Positions 1 to 10,261 of a stretch of DNA of 64,000 bases are shown one piece after another. The DNA lies in NCBI GenBank assembly GCA_964568145.1, contig CAZMOZ010000005.1, positions 62,001 to 126,000 of the forward strand. The letters are read 5' to 3'. The notes under the pieces are model-generated. The model was not told where the DNA came from, did no database searches, and was given only the letters and a program-made list of their open reading frames with translations. This stretch comes from DSVZ01 sp964568145 (GTDB lineage: Bacteria; Verrucomicrobiota; Verrucomicrobiia; Limisphaerales; J093). Every line of letters starts with the position of its first letter. Position 1 is the stretch's first letter. Both the position numbers and the translations under genes were made by a program.

Positions 1-721
1 CCGGCTCGGCGGCCAGAAGGAGGTTCGCTCGGTAGGCGGCGCCGACACGCTGCTGCAAGGCGGCGAGCGACACGAAAGCGTTGAACGGCGCGACCTGGCT
101 GGCTTGGAGGCCGAACCGCCCGAACTGCGCGTCGCCCGCCACCGCCTGCACGCGCAGCCGCAACGCCACCGTGGCGTCCTCCTCCGGGGCCAGCGGCGCG
201 TCCGGCGAGAGCGCCTGCGGCTTTTGCACGCGCAGCAGGACGGTGTCGCCGGTCTGGACGCGGAGTTGCGCGGCCAGCGGCTGGTTGAGCACCACAGCGT
301 CGGCGGGGATTTCGCCCCACGCGGGCGGCGCGGGCGCGAACTGCCAGAAGGCGGCGTCCACGCCGAGCACCTGGACGCGGTTGGCGCGGGCCGAACCGTC
401 CGTGTTCACGGCCACGCCGGGCAGTTGCAGCGCGGCCGCCAGCACGGGCGGAGCGCCGGGCCGGACGAGGCCGGCCTGGGTCAAGCCCTGGTGCAGCGAA
501 AGCGGCAGCGTGGTGGTGAACCGCCGGTCGCCCGAGGCGAGCGCCAACGTCGTCCGGCCCAGGCGCAGCAAGGCCAGTTCGCGCAGCGTGCCGCGCACCG
601 AATCGCCCACCACCAGCGCGCCGACCAAAACGGCGGCGGCCACCGCCACGCCGAGCAGCGTGCCGAGGTGCGAGCGCGCGTGAAACCGGAGGCTGCGCAG
701 GATCAGGCGGAGCTTGGACAT
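1..721 (-). CDS. ABC transporter permease, FtsX/MacB-LolCE type (3' part outside window)
   Basis: Read on the minus strand from ATG at 719-721, this frame stays open to the window edge, giving about 240 N-terminal residues. It starts MSKLRLILRSLRFHARS and runs into a hydrophobic segment near residues 20-40 (LGTLLGVAVAAAVLVGALVV). A long periplasmic-looking region follows, with GDSVRGTLRELALLRLG just after the first membrane segment. That layout is known for MacB/LolC-E permeases, which move lipoproteins, peptides or drugs away from the inner membrane. The gene starts 10 bp after the stop of the ATPase at 732-1436, so the two form an operon. The substrate cannot be told from this part. The rest of the permease lies beyond position 1. 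Confidence 0.85.
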   Translation of the reverse strand, partial: MSKLRLILRSLRFHARSHLGTLLGVAVAAAVLVGALVVGDSVRGTLRELALLRLGRTTLALASGDRRFTTTLPLSLHQGLTQAGLVRPGAPPVLAAALQLPGVAVNTDGSARANRVQVLGVDAAFWQFAPAPPAWGEIPADAVVLNQPLAAQLRVQTGDTVLLRVQKPQALSPDAPLAPEEDATVALRLRVQAVAGDAQFGRFGLQASQVAPFNAFVSLAALQQRVGAAYRANLLLAAEP

Positions 722-731
722 GCGGGGGATT

Positions 732-1436
732 TCAGACGCGGGCCGGGGACTCACGCAAAGCGCCGTCGCGGAGTTCCATCACGCGCTGCATCCGCCGCGC
801 CAGGTCGGGCGAGTGGGTGACGACGATGAGCGTGAGGTGCAGCTCGCGGTTCAGGTCGGCCAGCAACTGCGCGAGGTTTTCGGCGGAGGCGCGGTCCAGC
901 GCGCCGGTGGGTTCGTCGGCGAGCAGAAGCTGGGGTTCGTTGATGAGGGCGCGCACCACCGCGGCTCGCTGGCGCTCGCCGCCGGACAACTGGCCGGGGC
1001 GGTGATGGAAGCGGGCGCCCAGGCCCACGCGCTCGAGCAGCCGCCGGGCGCGTTCGGGCGCGCCGTCGCGGAGCACCTCATTGCGCGCGGCCAGCGTGGG
1101 CACGAGCACGTTTTCGAGCACGGTGCACTGCGGCAGCAGGTGGTGCATCTGGAAGACGAAGCCGATCTGGCGGTTGCGCACCCCGGCCAGCGCGCGCTCG
1201 TCCAGCGCGGTGAGGTCGCGGCCCTCCAGGCGCACCACGCCGGCGGTGGGGCGGTCGAGGGTGCCGATGATGTTCAGCAGCGTGGTCTTGCCGCAGCCGG
1301 ACGGCCCGACCACGGCCAGCGATTCGCCGCGTTCGAGCGTCAGATTGACGTTCGACAAGACCGGCGGTTCGGCGGTCTGGCCGGCGTAGCGTTTGGTCAC
1401 GCCCTGGACTTCGAGCAGCGGAGTGGCGGTCGCCAT
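732..1436 (-). CDS. ABC transporter ATP-binding protein, LolD/MacB family
   Basis: A complete ATPase subunit of 234 residues. It has Walker A GPSGCGKTT (residues 44-52), an LSGGERQRAAVVRAL signature, Walker B LLLADEPTGALD and the H-loop VVTHS. DEPTGALD and the short length are typical of LolD/MacB-class ATPases that drive an FtsX-like permease, which agrees with the permease starting 10 bp downstream. I chose ATG 1436 (MATATPLLEVQG); a TTG nine bases upstream would add three residues. The pair probably exports lipoproteins or other envelope cargo; LolD and MacB cannot be separated here. Confidence 0.9.
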   Translation of the reverse strand: MATATPLLEVQGVTKRYAGQTAEPPVLSNVNLTLERGESLAVVGPSGCGKTTLLNIIGTLDRPTAGVVRLEGRDLTALDERALAGVRNRQIGFVFQMHHLLPQCTVLENVLVPTLAARNEVLRDGAPERARRLLERVGLGARFHHRPGQLSGGERQRAAVVRALINEPQLLLADEPTGALDRASAENLAQLLADLNRELHLTLIVVTHSPDLARRMQRVMELRDGALRESPARV

Positions 1437-1737
1437 CGCGCGCAAGATAGACCGCGCGGCGGGCGGGTAAAATCAAAACGCGGTCTTGCGGGCGGGCGGC
1501 GGAGCCACGACCTATCCAGCGGGAATCAGCGGCAAGCGTGTGCATTCGTGAAACGCCATTTCGATTTCGACATGCATGGCCGATGCTGATACTCTGCGCT
1601 TGTCGTAAAAACGGGGTGGGTGCCGCGAGCCGTGCTTGCTTTCGCATTGCCTGGGTTTGGCCGGGGAGGCTGGGCGAAGATGTCAGAGTCGCGGCGCCGG
1701 GCCGGAAAGGAAATTCCGCATCCGCGGATTGCGAGCC
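1437..1737. other. Intergenic region between divergent genes
   Basis: About 300 bp separate the ABC operon (minus) from the large secreted protein (plus). I see no convincing promoter hexamers, RNA gene or ORF. A short palindrome with core ATCCGCGGAT lies close to the downstream start codon. Confidence 0.5.
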
Positions 1738-4700
1738 ATGAAAAGGAACGTTTTGCCCTGGGGGCTGCTTCTGCCCCTCGCCGTCTCCGCCTTCGGCCAG
1801 ATTCCGCGTCCGGGCATTGACTGTGGCTGCGATCGCACCGGCGCTTACGTACGGTCGGGCATTGCCAGCGTCGCGTGGAATGCCCTGCAGTCTCCGCGCG
1901 GCACCTTCACAGTGGAACCGTTCGCCGCTGGCAACGGCCTCGTGGTGCGCCAGGCGGGAAAGGAAGTCCTCACGTTCGGTCCTGCTTCGGCTGCGATCGG
2001 CTGGGGCTTCGGCCCGGATGAACGCGGGCTGGTGATCCACGCGACCCGGCCCGGCGAACCGAGGATTCCGTCGCAGCACTTCGTCTGGCTCTACAACCTC
2101 GCGACTCCCGCGCAAGCGGCCTGGGAAATCCAGACCACCGTGGGCGAGGCGATGTCGGTGTTCAGTCCGGCTGGGCGTTACCTGCTGCACGTCAGCCGCA
2201 GCCCGGTGACGGGTATGCATCTGTGGGCGGTGGAGGTCGGCAGTCTGACCGAGGTCTAGCGGCACGATTACCAGGCGGTGTCGCGACCCGGCGAGGCGGG
2301 GCAGCGATTCGGTCTGGCGGCGTGGGGGTTCAGCCCGGATGCGGAGAACGCCTCGCTGGCGTACCTGTTCAACGTCGAGAACGGCGTGAGCTTGAACCTC
2401 GTGAACCTGCCGCGCCGCCGGCAGGTCATCAACGGCTGGAGCTTCGAAGGCACGGCCGAAGTGCGGTTCAGCCCTTGCGGCGACCTGCTGAGCCTGGTGC
2501 GCTATCCCGCGCAGGCGGCCGAGGTGTGGCTGGAGCGGACCCTGGACGGCTCGCACGCGGTCAGCGGCGCCAGCGTGGCGAACTTCGGCTTTCTCGAAGC
2601 CCAACCGGACTTCCACGTCGCCCGAACCGGCAGCGGCACGGTCCACTTGCTGGCGAACGCCGCCGCTCTCGATTGCGTCGAGATTCCGCTCGACGCGCCT
2701 TACTGGCCGGATGGGGCGAAGCTGACCGCCACCGCGGTGCGGCCCACCAGCCTGCGCCTGGTCCGCCCCACCGCGCGCAGCAACGGCGGCCGGATCGTCG
2801 CCTACGAAATCCGGCAGGACGCGCCGGCCGAACAGGTCTTGGGGACGCTGACGCCCGGACAAACCGAGTTCACCGTGCAGGAACTGGCGCCGGAAACAGA
2901 GTATCGCTTCTCGGTTCGCGCCCGGAACGAGGCCGAGTTGTGGTCGCCGGAGCCGCTTACGGTCACGGTGAAGACCGCAAAGCCCAACGCCGCGCCCGCC
3001 TGGCCGCTCGACGCCCGGCTCGCCGCCGACCAAGTGCTGGAAACCTCCCTGCACCTCGAATGGCCGGCGGCGGTGGATGACGCGGCGGTGACGGCTCACC
3101 GCGTCTTCCAGGACGGTGCGGTGTTGGCGACCCTGGACGCGCAGAAGCGTGGTCATTACGTCAGCAACCTGGTCATCGGCCAAAGCTACGAATTCCGGGT
3201 GCAGGCTCGCGATGCCCTGGACCAGTGGAGCACCGACGGCCCGTGGTTGCGGATTGCGACGCGGGACGTCACACCACCGACCTGGCCCGCAGGTAGCCGG
3301 CTCTACGCCGCGGAACGCCAGACCCACCGGCTGGTCCTGGAATGGACGCCGGCGCAGGACAATGTCGAGGTGGACCGGTACGGCATCCATCTCATCGAGC
3401 GCGGCAGCGCGCGCCTGCACACACTCGTGGATGGCGGCACCACGAATTTCGCCCTGAGCTGCCTGTTGCCGGGACAGCGCTTCGAGTTCGCCGTCGAAGC
3501 GGGCGACGCCGCGGGCAACTGGACCACCGGCGGCCCGCGGGCCTGGTTGTCCACCGTGAACGGACCGAACGAATGCGTTGATGGACTGGAACTCGCCAGC
3601 GTCAGCTCGGGCGAGCAACCGACCCGGGGCGTGCTGGCTCTGGGCTGGGCGGACGACGGCCAGTACTGGCACACGGCCGACAGCGAAAGCCCAGCGCTCA
3701 GCGCCGATGGCCGTTACGTGGTGTTTCACTCAACGGCGATCAACCTGGTGGCCGGGGACGGCAACAACGCGCAACTCATCTTCCACGAAGGCGGCGGCTT
3801 CGATCAGTTCTGGTGCAGCGACATTTTTGTGCGCGACCGCTGGGCCGGCACGACCGAGCGGGTCAGCACTCGCGGGGGCGGCGGCGAAGCGGACGTGCCG
3901 GGCTCGAGCCACGACGCGGACATCAGCGGCGACGGCCGGTTCATCGTGTTCCGCTCGTCGGCGGCGGACCTCGCGCCTCCGGACCGCAACGGCAAGATCG
4001 ACATTTTCGTCCGCGACCGCCGCCACAACACCCTCCGGCGGCTGACCAGCCTGGCGGGCGGCAACGAGGCCGACGGGCACAGCGGGCCGCCGCGGATCAG
4101 CGCCGACGGCGCAGTGGTGGTGTTCGCCTCGGACGCGGGCAACCTGACGCCCGACGACGCCAACGGCGTCGCGGACATCTTCGCGATCGAACTGGCCAGC
4201 GGACGGATCAGCCGCGTGAGCGTGGCCAGCGACGGCACGCCGGCGAACGCGGCTTCGTGGGGTGCCGCGGTCAGCGGCGACGGCCGGTTCGTCGCTTTCG
4301 GCTCGGATGCTTCAAATTTAGTGCCCGCCGATCAGAACAATGCCGCCGACGTTTTTGTCCACGACCGGGCGACTGGCCAGACCACGCGGATCAGCGTTTC
4401 CTCGACCGGCGGCGAAGCCAACGGCCATTCCGGCCGAACCACCGGTGGCGCCCGCGGCGAAACCCGGCCGGCCCTCAGCATCGATGGCCGTTTTGTCGCG
4501 TTCGACTCGGTCGCCAGCAATCTCGTGCCCGGTGACGCCAACGCCTGCCGCGACGTGTTCGTGCATGACCGCGAAACCGGCCAGACGACACGGGTGAGCC
4601 TGACCAGCGGGGGCTTGGAGGGGCCGCCACCGACGCTTACCCCCCTTCCGCAGTACGCGTTCAGTTGGGCGCCGGACATCAGCGGCGACGGCCGGCGGGT

Positions 4701-6018
4701 CGTGTTCCTTTCCAAGGCGGCGCTCGTGCCCGAGAAGCGCACCATCGTCACAGACGTGTTTCTGCACGATCGGCAGACGGGCGAGACCCGCCGCGTGAGC
4801 GCCTGCACCTGCGGCGGCGACACGGAGCCAAACCACGCCGGCGCCCGCGGCGTCGCCATCAGCCGGGACGGCCGCGTCCTCGCCTTCGATTCAGACTCGG
4901 CCAACATCAAGCCCGGCCTCCTCGACGCCAATTGGTCGCACGACGTCTTTGTTTTCGCGCCCGAAACGAGCGAGCCCGACCAGGACGGCGACGGCGCGCC
5001 CGACGCCGAGGAAATGGGCCCCGCAGGCAACGACCCGCTCCATGACGGCGACGGCGTGCCCGACCACCTGCAGGACCATGTGACCGCGCGCCATACCCGC
5101 GATGGCAGGCATTACTTCTGGTCGCGCGTCGTCGACCGCCAGGCCATCGCCGGCGTCACGCCGGTGGATCCGCCGGACCTCACCGGGCTGCCCGCAGGCG
5201 TGGCACTGCCGTTGGGCGCCTTCACCGTCCAGGCGTTCGGGGCGGTGGAGCCGGGCGGCGAAATCGTGATTCAGTTGGAGTTTCCGGAAGGCATCCCGTT
5301 CAACTCGTACTACAAGCATGGCGCCCGGCCCGACTCACCATCGCCGCGCTGGTACGAGTTCCTGTACGACGGCCGGACCGGCGCGGAGATTGACGGCCAT
5401 CGCGTGACCTTGCACCTCGTGGACGGCGAGCGCGGGGATCTCGACCTGCTGGCAGACGGCAACCTGCTCGATCCCGGCGGGCCGGCGTTGGTGGGCGCGG
5501 CGCCAGCCCCCAAGTTGACGGTGGAACCTTCCCAGGTCGCGCTCGAAGGCAATGAAACGGAAACAGCCGTCTTGCTAACGAACTCCGGCGGTCGTCCGCT
5601 GGTCTGGGCGGTCACGGACGCGCTGCCGACGTGGTTGCGCGCCGGGCCAGCGCGCGGCGAACTCGAGCCCGGCCAGGCGGCCACGCTGACTTTGAAAGTG
5701 GATCGCAGCGGCCTCGCCGCCGGCGCGCCGAGCCACAACTTGCGCATTCACTCCGGCGGCGGCACGCGCGGGGTGGCGGTGACGCTCGAGGTGCTGTTCG
5801 CGCTCGATGCCAGAGCGGAACTCACCGGCCCCTGTCTGGTCCTGGCCTGGCGCTGCGAGCCTGGCGCCGCGTACCGGGTGCAGTTCACCGACTCCTTGTC
5901 CAGCCCGGACTGGCGGGACGCCAGCGAGATCATCATCGCCAGTGGCATGGGCGCTTCGTGGACCGATTGCCGCGGCCAGGCCGCCGGGCGGTTCTATCGC
6001 GTGGTGCAGGTGGAATAG
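1738..6018 (+). pseudogene. Large secreted FN3/PD40-repeat protein, interrupted by an in-frame TAG
   Basis: One frame runs from ATG 1738 to TAG 6016-6018 (1,427 codons), broken only by a TAG at 2257-2259. Residues 1-20 (MKRNVLPWGLLLPLAVSAFG) form a signal peptide. A WD/PD40-like region reaches about 330, and three fibronectin-III-like domains span about 337-610. Repeated PD40/TolB-like blades follow (about 620-1075; motifs ISGDGRFIVFRS and DVFVHDRATGQTTR). Next come an Asp-rich calcium-binding-type stretch (DQDGDGAPDAEE), a choice-of-anchor-U-like domain, a BACON-like domain and a terminal module ending FYRVVQVE. The TAG gives LTEV-stop-RHDYQ; CAG at that place would keep the frame. It could be a recent null mutation, a base-call error or read-through. 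Without read-through only 173 residues are made. Otherwise it looks like a cell-surface or secreted adhesin/enzyme scaffold. Confidence 0.8.
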
Positions 6019-6138
6019 ACTGACCCGCCGAAGCGGTCTCCGGCTGGGCTGGGCTGGTTCGTGGTCGCGCCGCTTGACCCGAAAGCCGAAGTCGGCCGCG
6101 GCGCAGTGCGTGCCGCCCGCCCACTTGGGCTTGCGATC

Positions 6139-7584
6139 TCAATGCTTCGTGGGCCGTACCACCGTGCCGCCGGTCACGTAAGGGTATTGGTCGAACACGC
6201 CGCCCTGGCCGCTCGCGCGCGGGTCGGCGGTGCGTTTCAATTCGCGCGCGAGTTCGCCGGCGAGTTGCCGGCGCTGGCGGCTGTAACACGGGTCGCCGGC
6301 CACGTTGTTCATCTGCCACGGATCGGCCCGCAGATCGTAGAGTTCCTCGGCCGGCCGCCTGCCAAAGGCCAGCTCGAACAGCCGCCGCGCCGCCGGGTCG
6401 TCGCCGTGCTCGACCACCGCCTGTTTGCTCGGCGAACCCGCGATGTCGTTGGCTTGGTCCACGTCGCCGTAAATCGGCGGATCGCCCGCCGGCCAGCGAT
6501 CGGGCTCGAGGTTACGCAGGTAAAGGAACTCCGGTGTGCGAAGGGCACGGACGGGATAGCCGAGGTCGCCCTCGCGCACGTTCGCGTGCCGCTCGCGGCC
6601 GAAGAAGACGCGGTCGCGGCGGCGCACGACTTGTCCGCCGCGGTTCGATCTCAGCAACGGCAGCAGGCTGCGGCCGGTCATCTCACGCGGCGGCGGGAGG
6701 CCGGCGGCTTCGAGAAACGTGGGCGCGAGATCGGTGAGGCTCACGAAATCGTCCACCACGCGTCCGCCCGGCACGCGCGCGGGCCAGCGAATGACCAGTG
6801 GCATGCGGGTGCCGGCGTCGTAACAGGTCGCCTTGCCACGCGGGAAAGGGAAGCCGTTGTCGCTGGTGATGACCACGATCGTGTTGTCCAGCTCGCCGCG
6901 TTCTTCGAGCAGCTTGAGCAGGGCGCCCACGTCGCGGTCGAAGCGCGCAATCTCGGCGGAGTAGTCCAGCAGGTCGCTGCGCACCGCGGGCGTGTCCGGC
7001 AGGAATGGCGGCACGCGCACATCTTCCAGGCGCGAGCCAGCCTTCAGACCGGAGCCGCGCTCGTAAGGCCGGTGCGGATCGGAGCTGCCAAACCAGAAGC
7101 AAAATGGCGTGCCCCGCGGCACGCTGTCCAGGAACGTGGCAAAGTCTTTCACCGGCGGACCGGCCGGGTTGTGCGCGCGGCCGTGAAACTTGAAGTCGCC
7201 CGGCCCCCAGCCCTTGCCCTGGAGGCCGACGCGGTAGCCCGCCCGCGCCAGCAGATCGGGATAGACGGCCGCGGTGTTTGGCCAGCGGCTCCAGAGATTG
7301 GCGCCTTCGCCCAGTCGCCAGAAATGCTGGCCGGTGAGCAAGGCGCCGCGGGACGGCGTGCAACTGGGCGCCGAGGTAAAGGCGTGGCGGAAGTTCACGC
7401 CCTCGCGGGCCACGCGGTCGAACGCGGGCGTGCGTGCGACCGGGTCGCCGTTCGCGCCGAAGTGATGCCACGAGGCGTCGTCAGCGATGCACAACAGGAC
7501 GTTCGGGCGCGTGGCGGCGCGGACCGGGCCGGCCAGCAAGGCCACCGGGAGCACGAGCGCCAGCAGACGGAGCCAGGATTTCAT
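6139..7584 (-). CDS. Secreted sulfatase, type I (formylglycine-dependent)
   Basis: Encodes 481 residues from ATG 7584, chosen because it begins a clean signal peptide (MKSWLRLLALVLPVALLAGP, cut near VRA). Sulfatase hallmarks are PNVLLCIADD near residues 28-36 (metal-binding acidic residues) and SCTPSRGALLTGQ, whose Cys75 in C-T-P-S-R is the residue converted to formylglycine. Further conserved blocks are VVITSDNGFPF and GKATCYDAGTRMPLVIRWP. The family hydrolyses sulfate esters or N-sulfates; this pattern resembles heparan-N-sulfatase-like members, but substrate is inferred only. Together with the fucosidase and fucose permease downstream it suggests attack on sulfated fucose-containing polysaccharides. 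It is convergent with the large protein upstream. Confidence 0.92.
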   Translation of the reverse strand: MKSWLRLLALVLPVALLAGPVRAATRPNVLLCIADDASWHHFGANGDPVARTPAFDRVAREGVNFRHAFTSAPSCTPSRGALLTGQHFWRLGEGANLWSRWPNTAAVYPDLLARAGYRVGLQGKGWGPGDFKFHGRAHNPAGPPVKDFATFLDSVPRGTPFCFWFGSSDPHRPYERGSGLKAGSRLEDVRVPPFLPDTPAVRSDLLDYSAEIARFDRDVGALLKLLEERGELDNTIVVITSDNGFPFPRGKATCYDAGTRMPLVIRWPARVPGGRVVDDFVSLTDLAPTFLEAAGLPPPREMTGRSLLPLLRSNRGGQVVRRRDRVFFGRERHANVREGDLGYPVRALRTPEFLYLRNLEPDRWPAGDPPIYGDVDQANDIAGSPSKQAVVEHGDDPAARRLFELAFGRRPAEELYDLRADPWQMNNVAGDPCYSRQRRQLAGELARELKRTADPRASGQGGVFDQYPYVTGGTVVRPTKH

Positions 7585-8048
7585 CCGGCGAAGTCTGTGG
7601 CCGGGTCCGCGGCCGGGCAATGTGGATTTGGTTGTTGGTTCGTGGTCACGGGTTCGTGGTTACTGGTTACTGGAAAGCGGATGCCGGATGTGGGAGAAAG
7701 GTGCGAGGCCCGTGGCGCGGGGTGCGAGGCGTTTGGATTTCGGGTTTCGGATTTCGCTGCTGTCAGCCGCGTCAGTGGGGCGAAACTCTGGCGAGCCTTC
7801 TCTTGGGGCACGAGATTCGGGGTACCAAGTACGGGGGTTCTGGTTCTTGGTTCCTGGTTTTCGGCTTCGGCTTTCGACCTTCGGACTTCACGTTGATGGC
7901 ACGAGACGCCTGCTCCTCTACCCGCCAAATGCTTGCAGAAATCCAGGCTGTGCTGTCACCGAGGCAACTTACGCGAAAACGCGCGCGAAGGATTTCGCCA
8001 CCGGCGTCGTGTAACGGAGTGATGAAACGCAACTCGCAACGACCGATC
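7585..8048. repeat. Intergenic region of degenerate micro-repeats
   Basis: A 464 bp non-coding stretch made largely of imperfect short iterations: GGTTCGTGG/GGTTACTGG words at about 7630-7675, TTTCGGATTTCG-type words at 7735-7756, and TTCTTGGTTCCTGG followed by TTCGACCTTCGGACTTC at 7835-7890. Similar words recur in spacers near 24985, 27590, 27798, 36300, 60670-60745 and 62530-62590. No ORF or hairpin terminator was recognised with confidence. Confidence 0.7.
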
Positions 8049-8864
8049 ATGAAACGAACCTTGATCTTCCTGCTGGCCTGGCACACGGCCGGGGCGTTGT
8101 CCGCTCAGCAAGTCAGGCCCGCCCAGCAAGCTCAGCCCGCCCCGCCGGTGCCCACCCGGTCCGCATCCGCCTTCGTGGACCCGGCCACAGGCTTGCCGCC
8201 TAAGGCACTCGACCTGATCCGCTTCGGCCTCGATTTCCCCGGCGGTTCGCCCGCCGAGTTCATCGCCGCGGTGTCGCAGGCGCGCGGCCGGGAGGTCAAC
8301 GCCATCATCCCGCAGGATTACGAGGACACCCGCCTGCCGGCCATGCGGGTGAAAGACGTGAACATCGTCCAGCTTTTCCAGGCCCTGGAGGCCGCCAGTC
8401 GGAGAACCGTGACCGTACCGACTGGCCAGATGCCCGGCTCTTTTGGACCCCAACGGGCTTACAGTCAATTCACCACCAGCTTCGGCTTTCGCACCGAGGG
8501 TGAGCCATCCGACGATGCCATCTGGTACTTCTACCGGGAGGAGCCGGTCATGCCGTCCGAGCCGCCGCCCAAGCCCCCGGAACGCCGGGTGCGGTACTTC
8601 CAACTCGGCCCGTATCTGGACGAGTACAAGCTCGAGGACATCACCACCGCCATTCAAACGGGCTGGAAAATGAGCGGCCAGGAGGTCGAGCCGGAAATGA
8701 AATTTCACGAAAACACCAGGCTGTTGATTGTCGTGGGCGACGTGCAAGGCCTCGAGGTCGTTTCCCAGGTTCTCAGCCAGCTTGAGCGGGGAATCAAGGC
8801 GGTCAAAGCGCTCCCGCCGGCGCCCGCCCCGGCTGCCGCTGCGCCGCCTCCGCCGGCGAAGTAA
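8049..8864 (+). CDS. Secreted protein with secretin-N/STN-like region, next to ECF sigma factor
   Basis: Encodes 271 residues from ATG 8049 (MKRTLIFLLAWHTAGALSAQ, a signal peptide); an upstream in-frame ATG at 8022 would put charged residues in front of it. After a Pro/Gln-rich linker comes GGSPAEFIAAVSQARGREVN (about 60-80), shaped like the short STN/N0 domain of secretins and TonB receptors. Near the C-terminus LLIVVGDVQGLEVVSQVLSQ resembles a secretin-N repeat, followed by a Pro/Ala tail. There is no beta-barrel secretin domain, so it is not a channel itself. The stop lies 30 bp before the sigma-factor start, so they are probably co-transcribed. Function unknown; a periplasmic sensing or interaction role is inference. 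Confidence 0.75.
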   Translation: MKRTLIFLLAWHTAGALSAQQVRPAQQAQPAPPVPTRSASAFVDPATGLPPKALDLIRFGLDFPGGSPAEFIAAVSQARGREVNAIIPQDYEDTRLPAMRVKDVNIVQLFQALEAASRRTVTVPTGQMPGSFGPQRAYSQFTTSFGFRTEGEPSDDAIWYFYREEPVMPSEPPPKPPERRVRYFQLGPYLDEYKLEDITTAIQTGWKMSGQEVEPEMKFHENTRLLIVVGDVQGLEVVSQVLSQLERGIKAVKALPPAPAPAAAAPPPPAK

Positions 8865-8894
8865 CCTCGTGTCGTGCCCGAATGCATTCCCAGC

Positions 8895-9506
8895 ATGGCG
8901 TGGAGTGCAGAGTCGCCGCCGGTGACAGACGTGACAGCGGAGCCCGCCCCCGGGCCATCCGGGATCGCGGCACTCACGCGGCGGATGGCGGCGGGCGAAG
9001 AGGCCGCGTGGCGCGAGTTTCATGACGCCTACTTCGAGCGGCTCCGGCGTTACCTGCTCGTGGTGACGCGCGGCAACGAGGAGGCCGCCCGCGAGGCCTT
9101 GCAGGCGGCCTTGCTCCGCGCGGTGCGGCACATCCGGCGGTTCGACACCGAGGCGGTGTTCTGGAGCTGGCTCACGGTGCTGGCCCGCAGCGCGGCGGTG
9201 GACGAGCGGCGCAAACGCCACCGCTACCTCGCCTTCCTCGACCGCTTCCTCGCGTGGCATCACCGCGACGAACCGGCCGCGCCCGCGGACCCCGACCAGC
9301 GGCTCGCCGAGGCCCTGGCGCGGGCGATGCGGGCTTTGCCGGCCGACGAACGCGGCCTGATCGAGCACAAATACTTCGCCGACGCGTCGGTCCACGAGCT
9401 CGCGGCCGCCGCGGGCGAGACGGACAAGGCGGTCGAGTCCCGGCTGGGCCGCATCCGCCGCAGGCTGAAGGCGGCGATCTTGGAGGAGTTGAAGCATGAA
9501 TCCTGA
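8895..9506 (+). CDS. RNA polymerase sigma factor, ECF/sigma-70 family
   Basis: About 203 residues from ATG 8895; a GTG at 8874 would add seven. Region 2 is seen in EEAAWREFHDAYFERLRRYL and AVFWSWLTVLARSAAVDERR. Region 4 is seen in ALPADERGLIEHKYFADAS, followed by a helix-turn-helix (HELAAAAGETDKAVESRLGR) that recognises the -35 element in this family. It overlaps the next gene by 11 bp, which implies translational coupling, and it follows the secretin-N-like secreted protein. ECF factors redirect RNA polymerase to envelope or stress genes; targets here are unknown. No anti-sigma with a zinc-binding motif is present, but the next protein has the right topology. Confidence 0.88.
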   Translation: MAWSAESPPVTDVTAEPAPGPSGIAALTRRMAAGEEAAWREFHDAYFERLRRYLLVVTRGNEEAAREALQAALLRAVRHIRRFDTEAVFWSWLTVLARSAAVDERRKRHRYLAFLDRFLAWHHRDEPAAPADPDQRLAEALARAMRALPADERGLIEHKYFADASVHELAAAAGETDKAVESRLGRIRRRLKAAILEELKHES

Positions 9507-9987
9507 CTACCGCGTTTTGCTGGACGACCTGTTCGCCGGCGATTCAACCGCGAATTTCCGCGAAGCCTCGCTGGCGGAAATGCTGCAAGGCGTCCAGCGT
9601 CGGCGTCAGCGCCGGCGCGTCCAAAACGTCGTGGCCACCGCGGCGGCGTTGGCGCTGACTACGGCAGGCATGTGGTGGCTGGCGCCGGAACGGCCGGCCT
9701 CGCCGGAGGTTTCAAGGAATGTCCAGCCGGGTCGGGCAGGCGAGGTTGCGACAACGGTGGCCACCATCAGGAGTCAGGCGGGCAAGGTGCAAGTCGTGGT
9801 CAGCGATCCCGCCAGCGTGGTCATCGTGCGGACGGGTGACCCGGCCGGGCGGTGGCGCGAGATCTCGGACGACGAACTGCTGGGCCTGTTTGCCGGCCAG
9901 GGCGCGGCCCTGGTCCGCACCGACGGGCACGCCTTCGTGGTGGCCGCAGGCCGGCGGGTGGGCGAGTCGCCCGAGCCGGTCAATTGA
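9496..9987 (+). CDS. Single-pass membrane protein, candidate anti-sigma factor
   Basis: Encodes 163 residues starting ATG 9496, inside the end of the sigma gene (11 bp overlap). The cytoplasmic part (about 1-40) contains MLQGVQRRRQRRRVQN, very basic just before one membrane helix (about 42-62, VVATAAALALTTAGMWWLAP). The remaining 100 residues would be periplasmic. Position and topology match anti-sigma factors, though no recognised anti-sigma domain or HxxxCxxC zinc motif is visible. Role is inferred from context. The cassette of secreted protein, ECF factor and membrane protein may form one signalling unit. Confidence 0.7.
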   Translation: MNPDYRVLLDDLFAGDSTANFREASLAEMLQGVQRRRQRRRVQNVVATAAALALTTAGMWWLAPERPASPEVSRNVQPGRAGEVATTVATIRSQAGKVQVVVSDPASVVIVRTGDPAGRWREISDDELLGLFAGQGAALVRTDGHAFVVAAGRRVGESPEPVN

Positions 9988-10261
9988 GCGGGCTCGTCCC
10001 GCAACTCCTCCCGGCCATCCCGAGAATTCCGCCCGATGGCACAAAGGCGCGAGGCATGTAACTCATTTAACCACCCCCTCTTCAACCGCCCCTGGCCGCA
10101 GCTTTGCCCCACCCAAGGCATGGCCTGACCCGCAGGGAATTGAGGCACGCCCGGCGCATGGTCGCCGTTGCCGGAGGGCGGGACCGCCAGTTTGCTGGCG
10201 GTTTCTCTGTTCTTTCTTCCCGCACTCGACCCCCGCGGCCGGCGTCCGCTAGACTCGCGCC

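Noticed and set aside
1078..3729. 883-codon open frame on the minus strand
   Set aside because: It is antisense to the ABC ATPase and the FN3/PD40 protein; composition (many Arg, Gly, Ala) is that of a GC-rich shadow and no motif was recognised.
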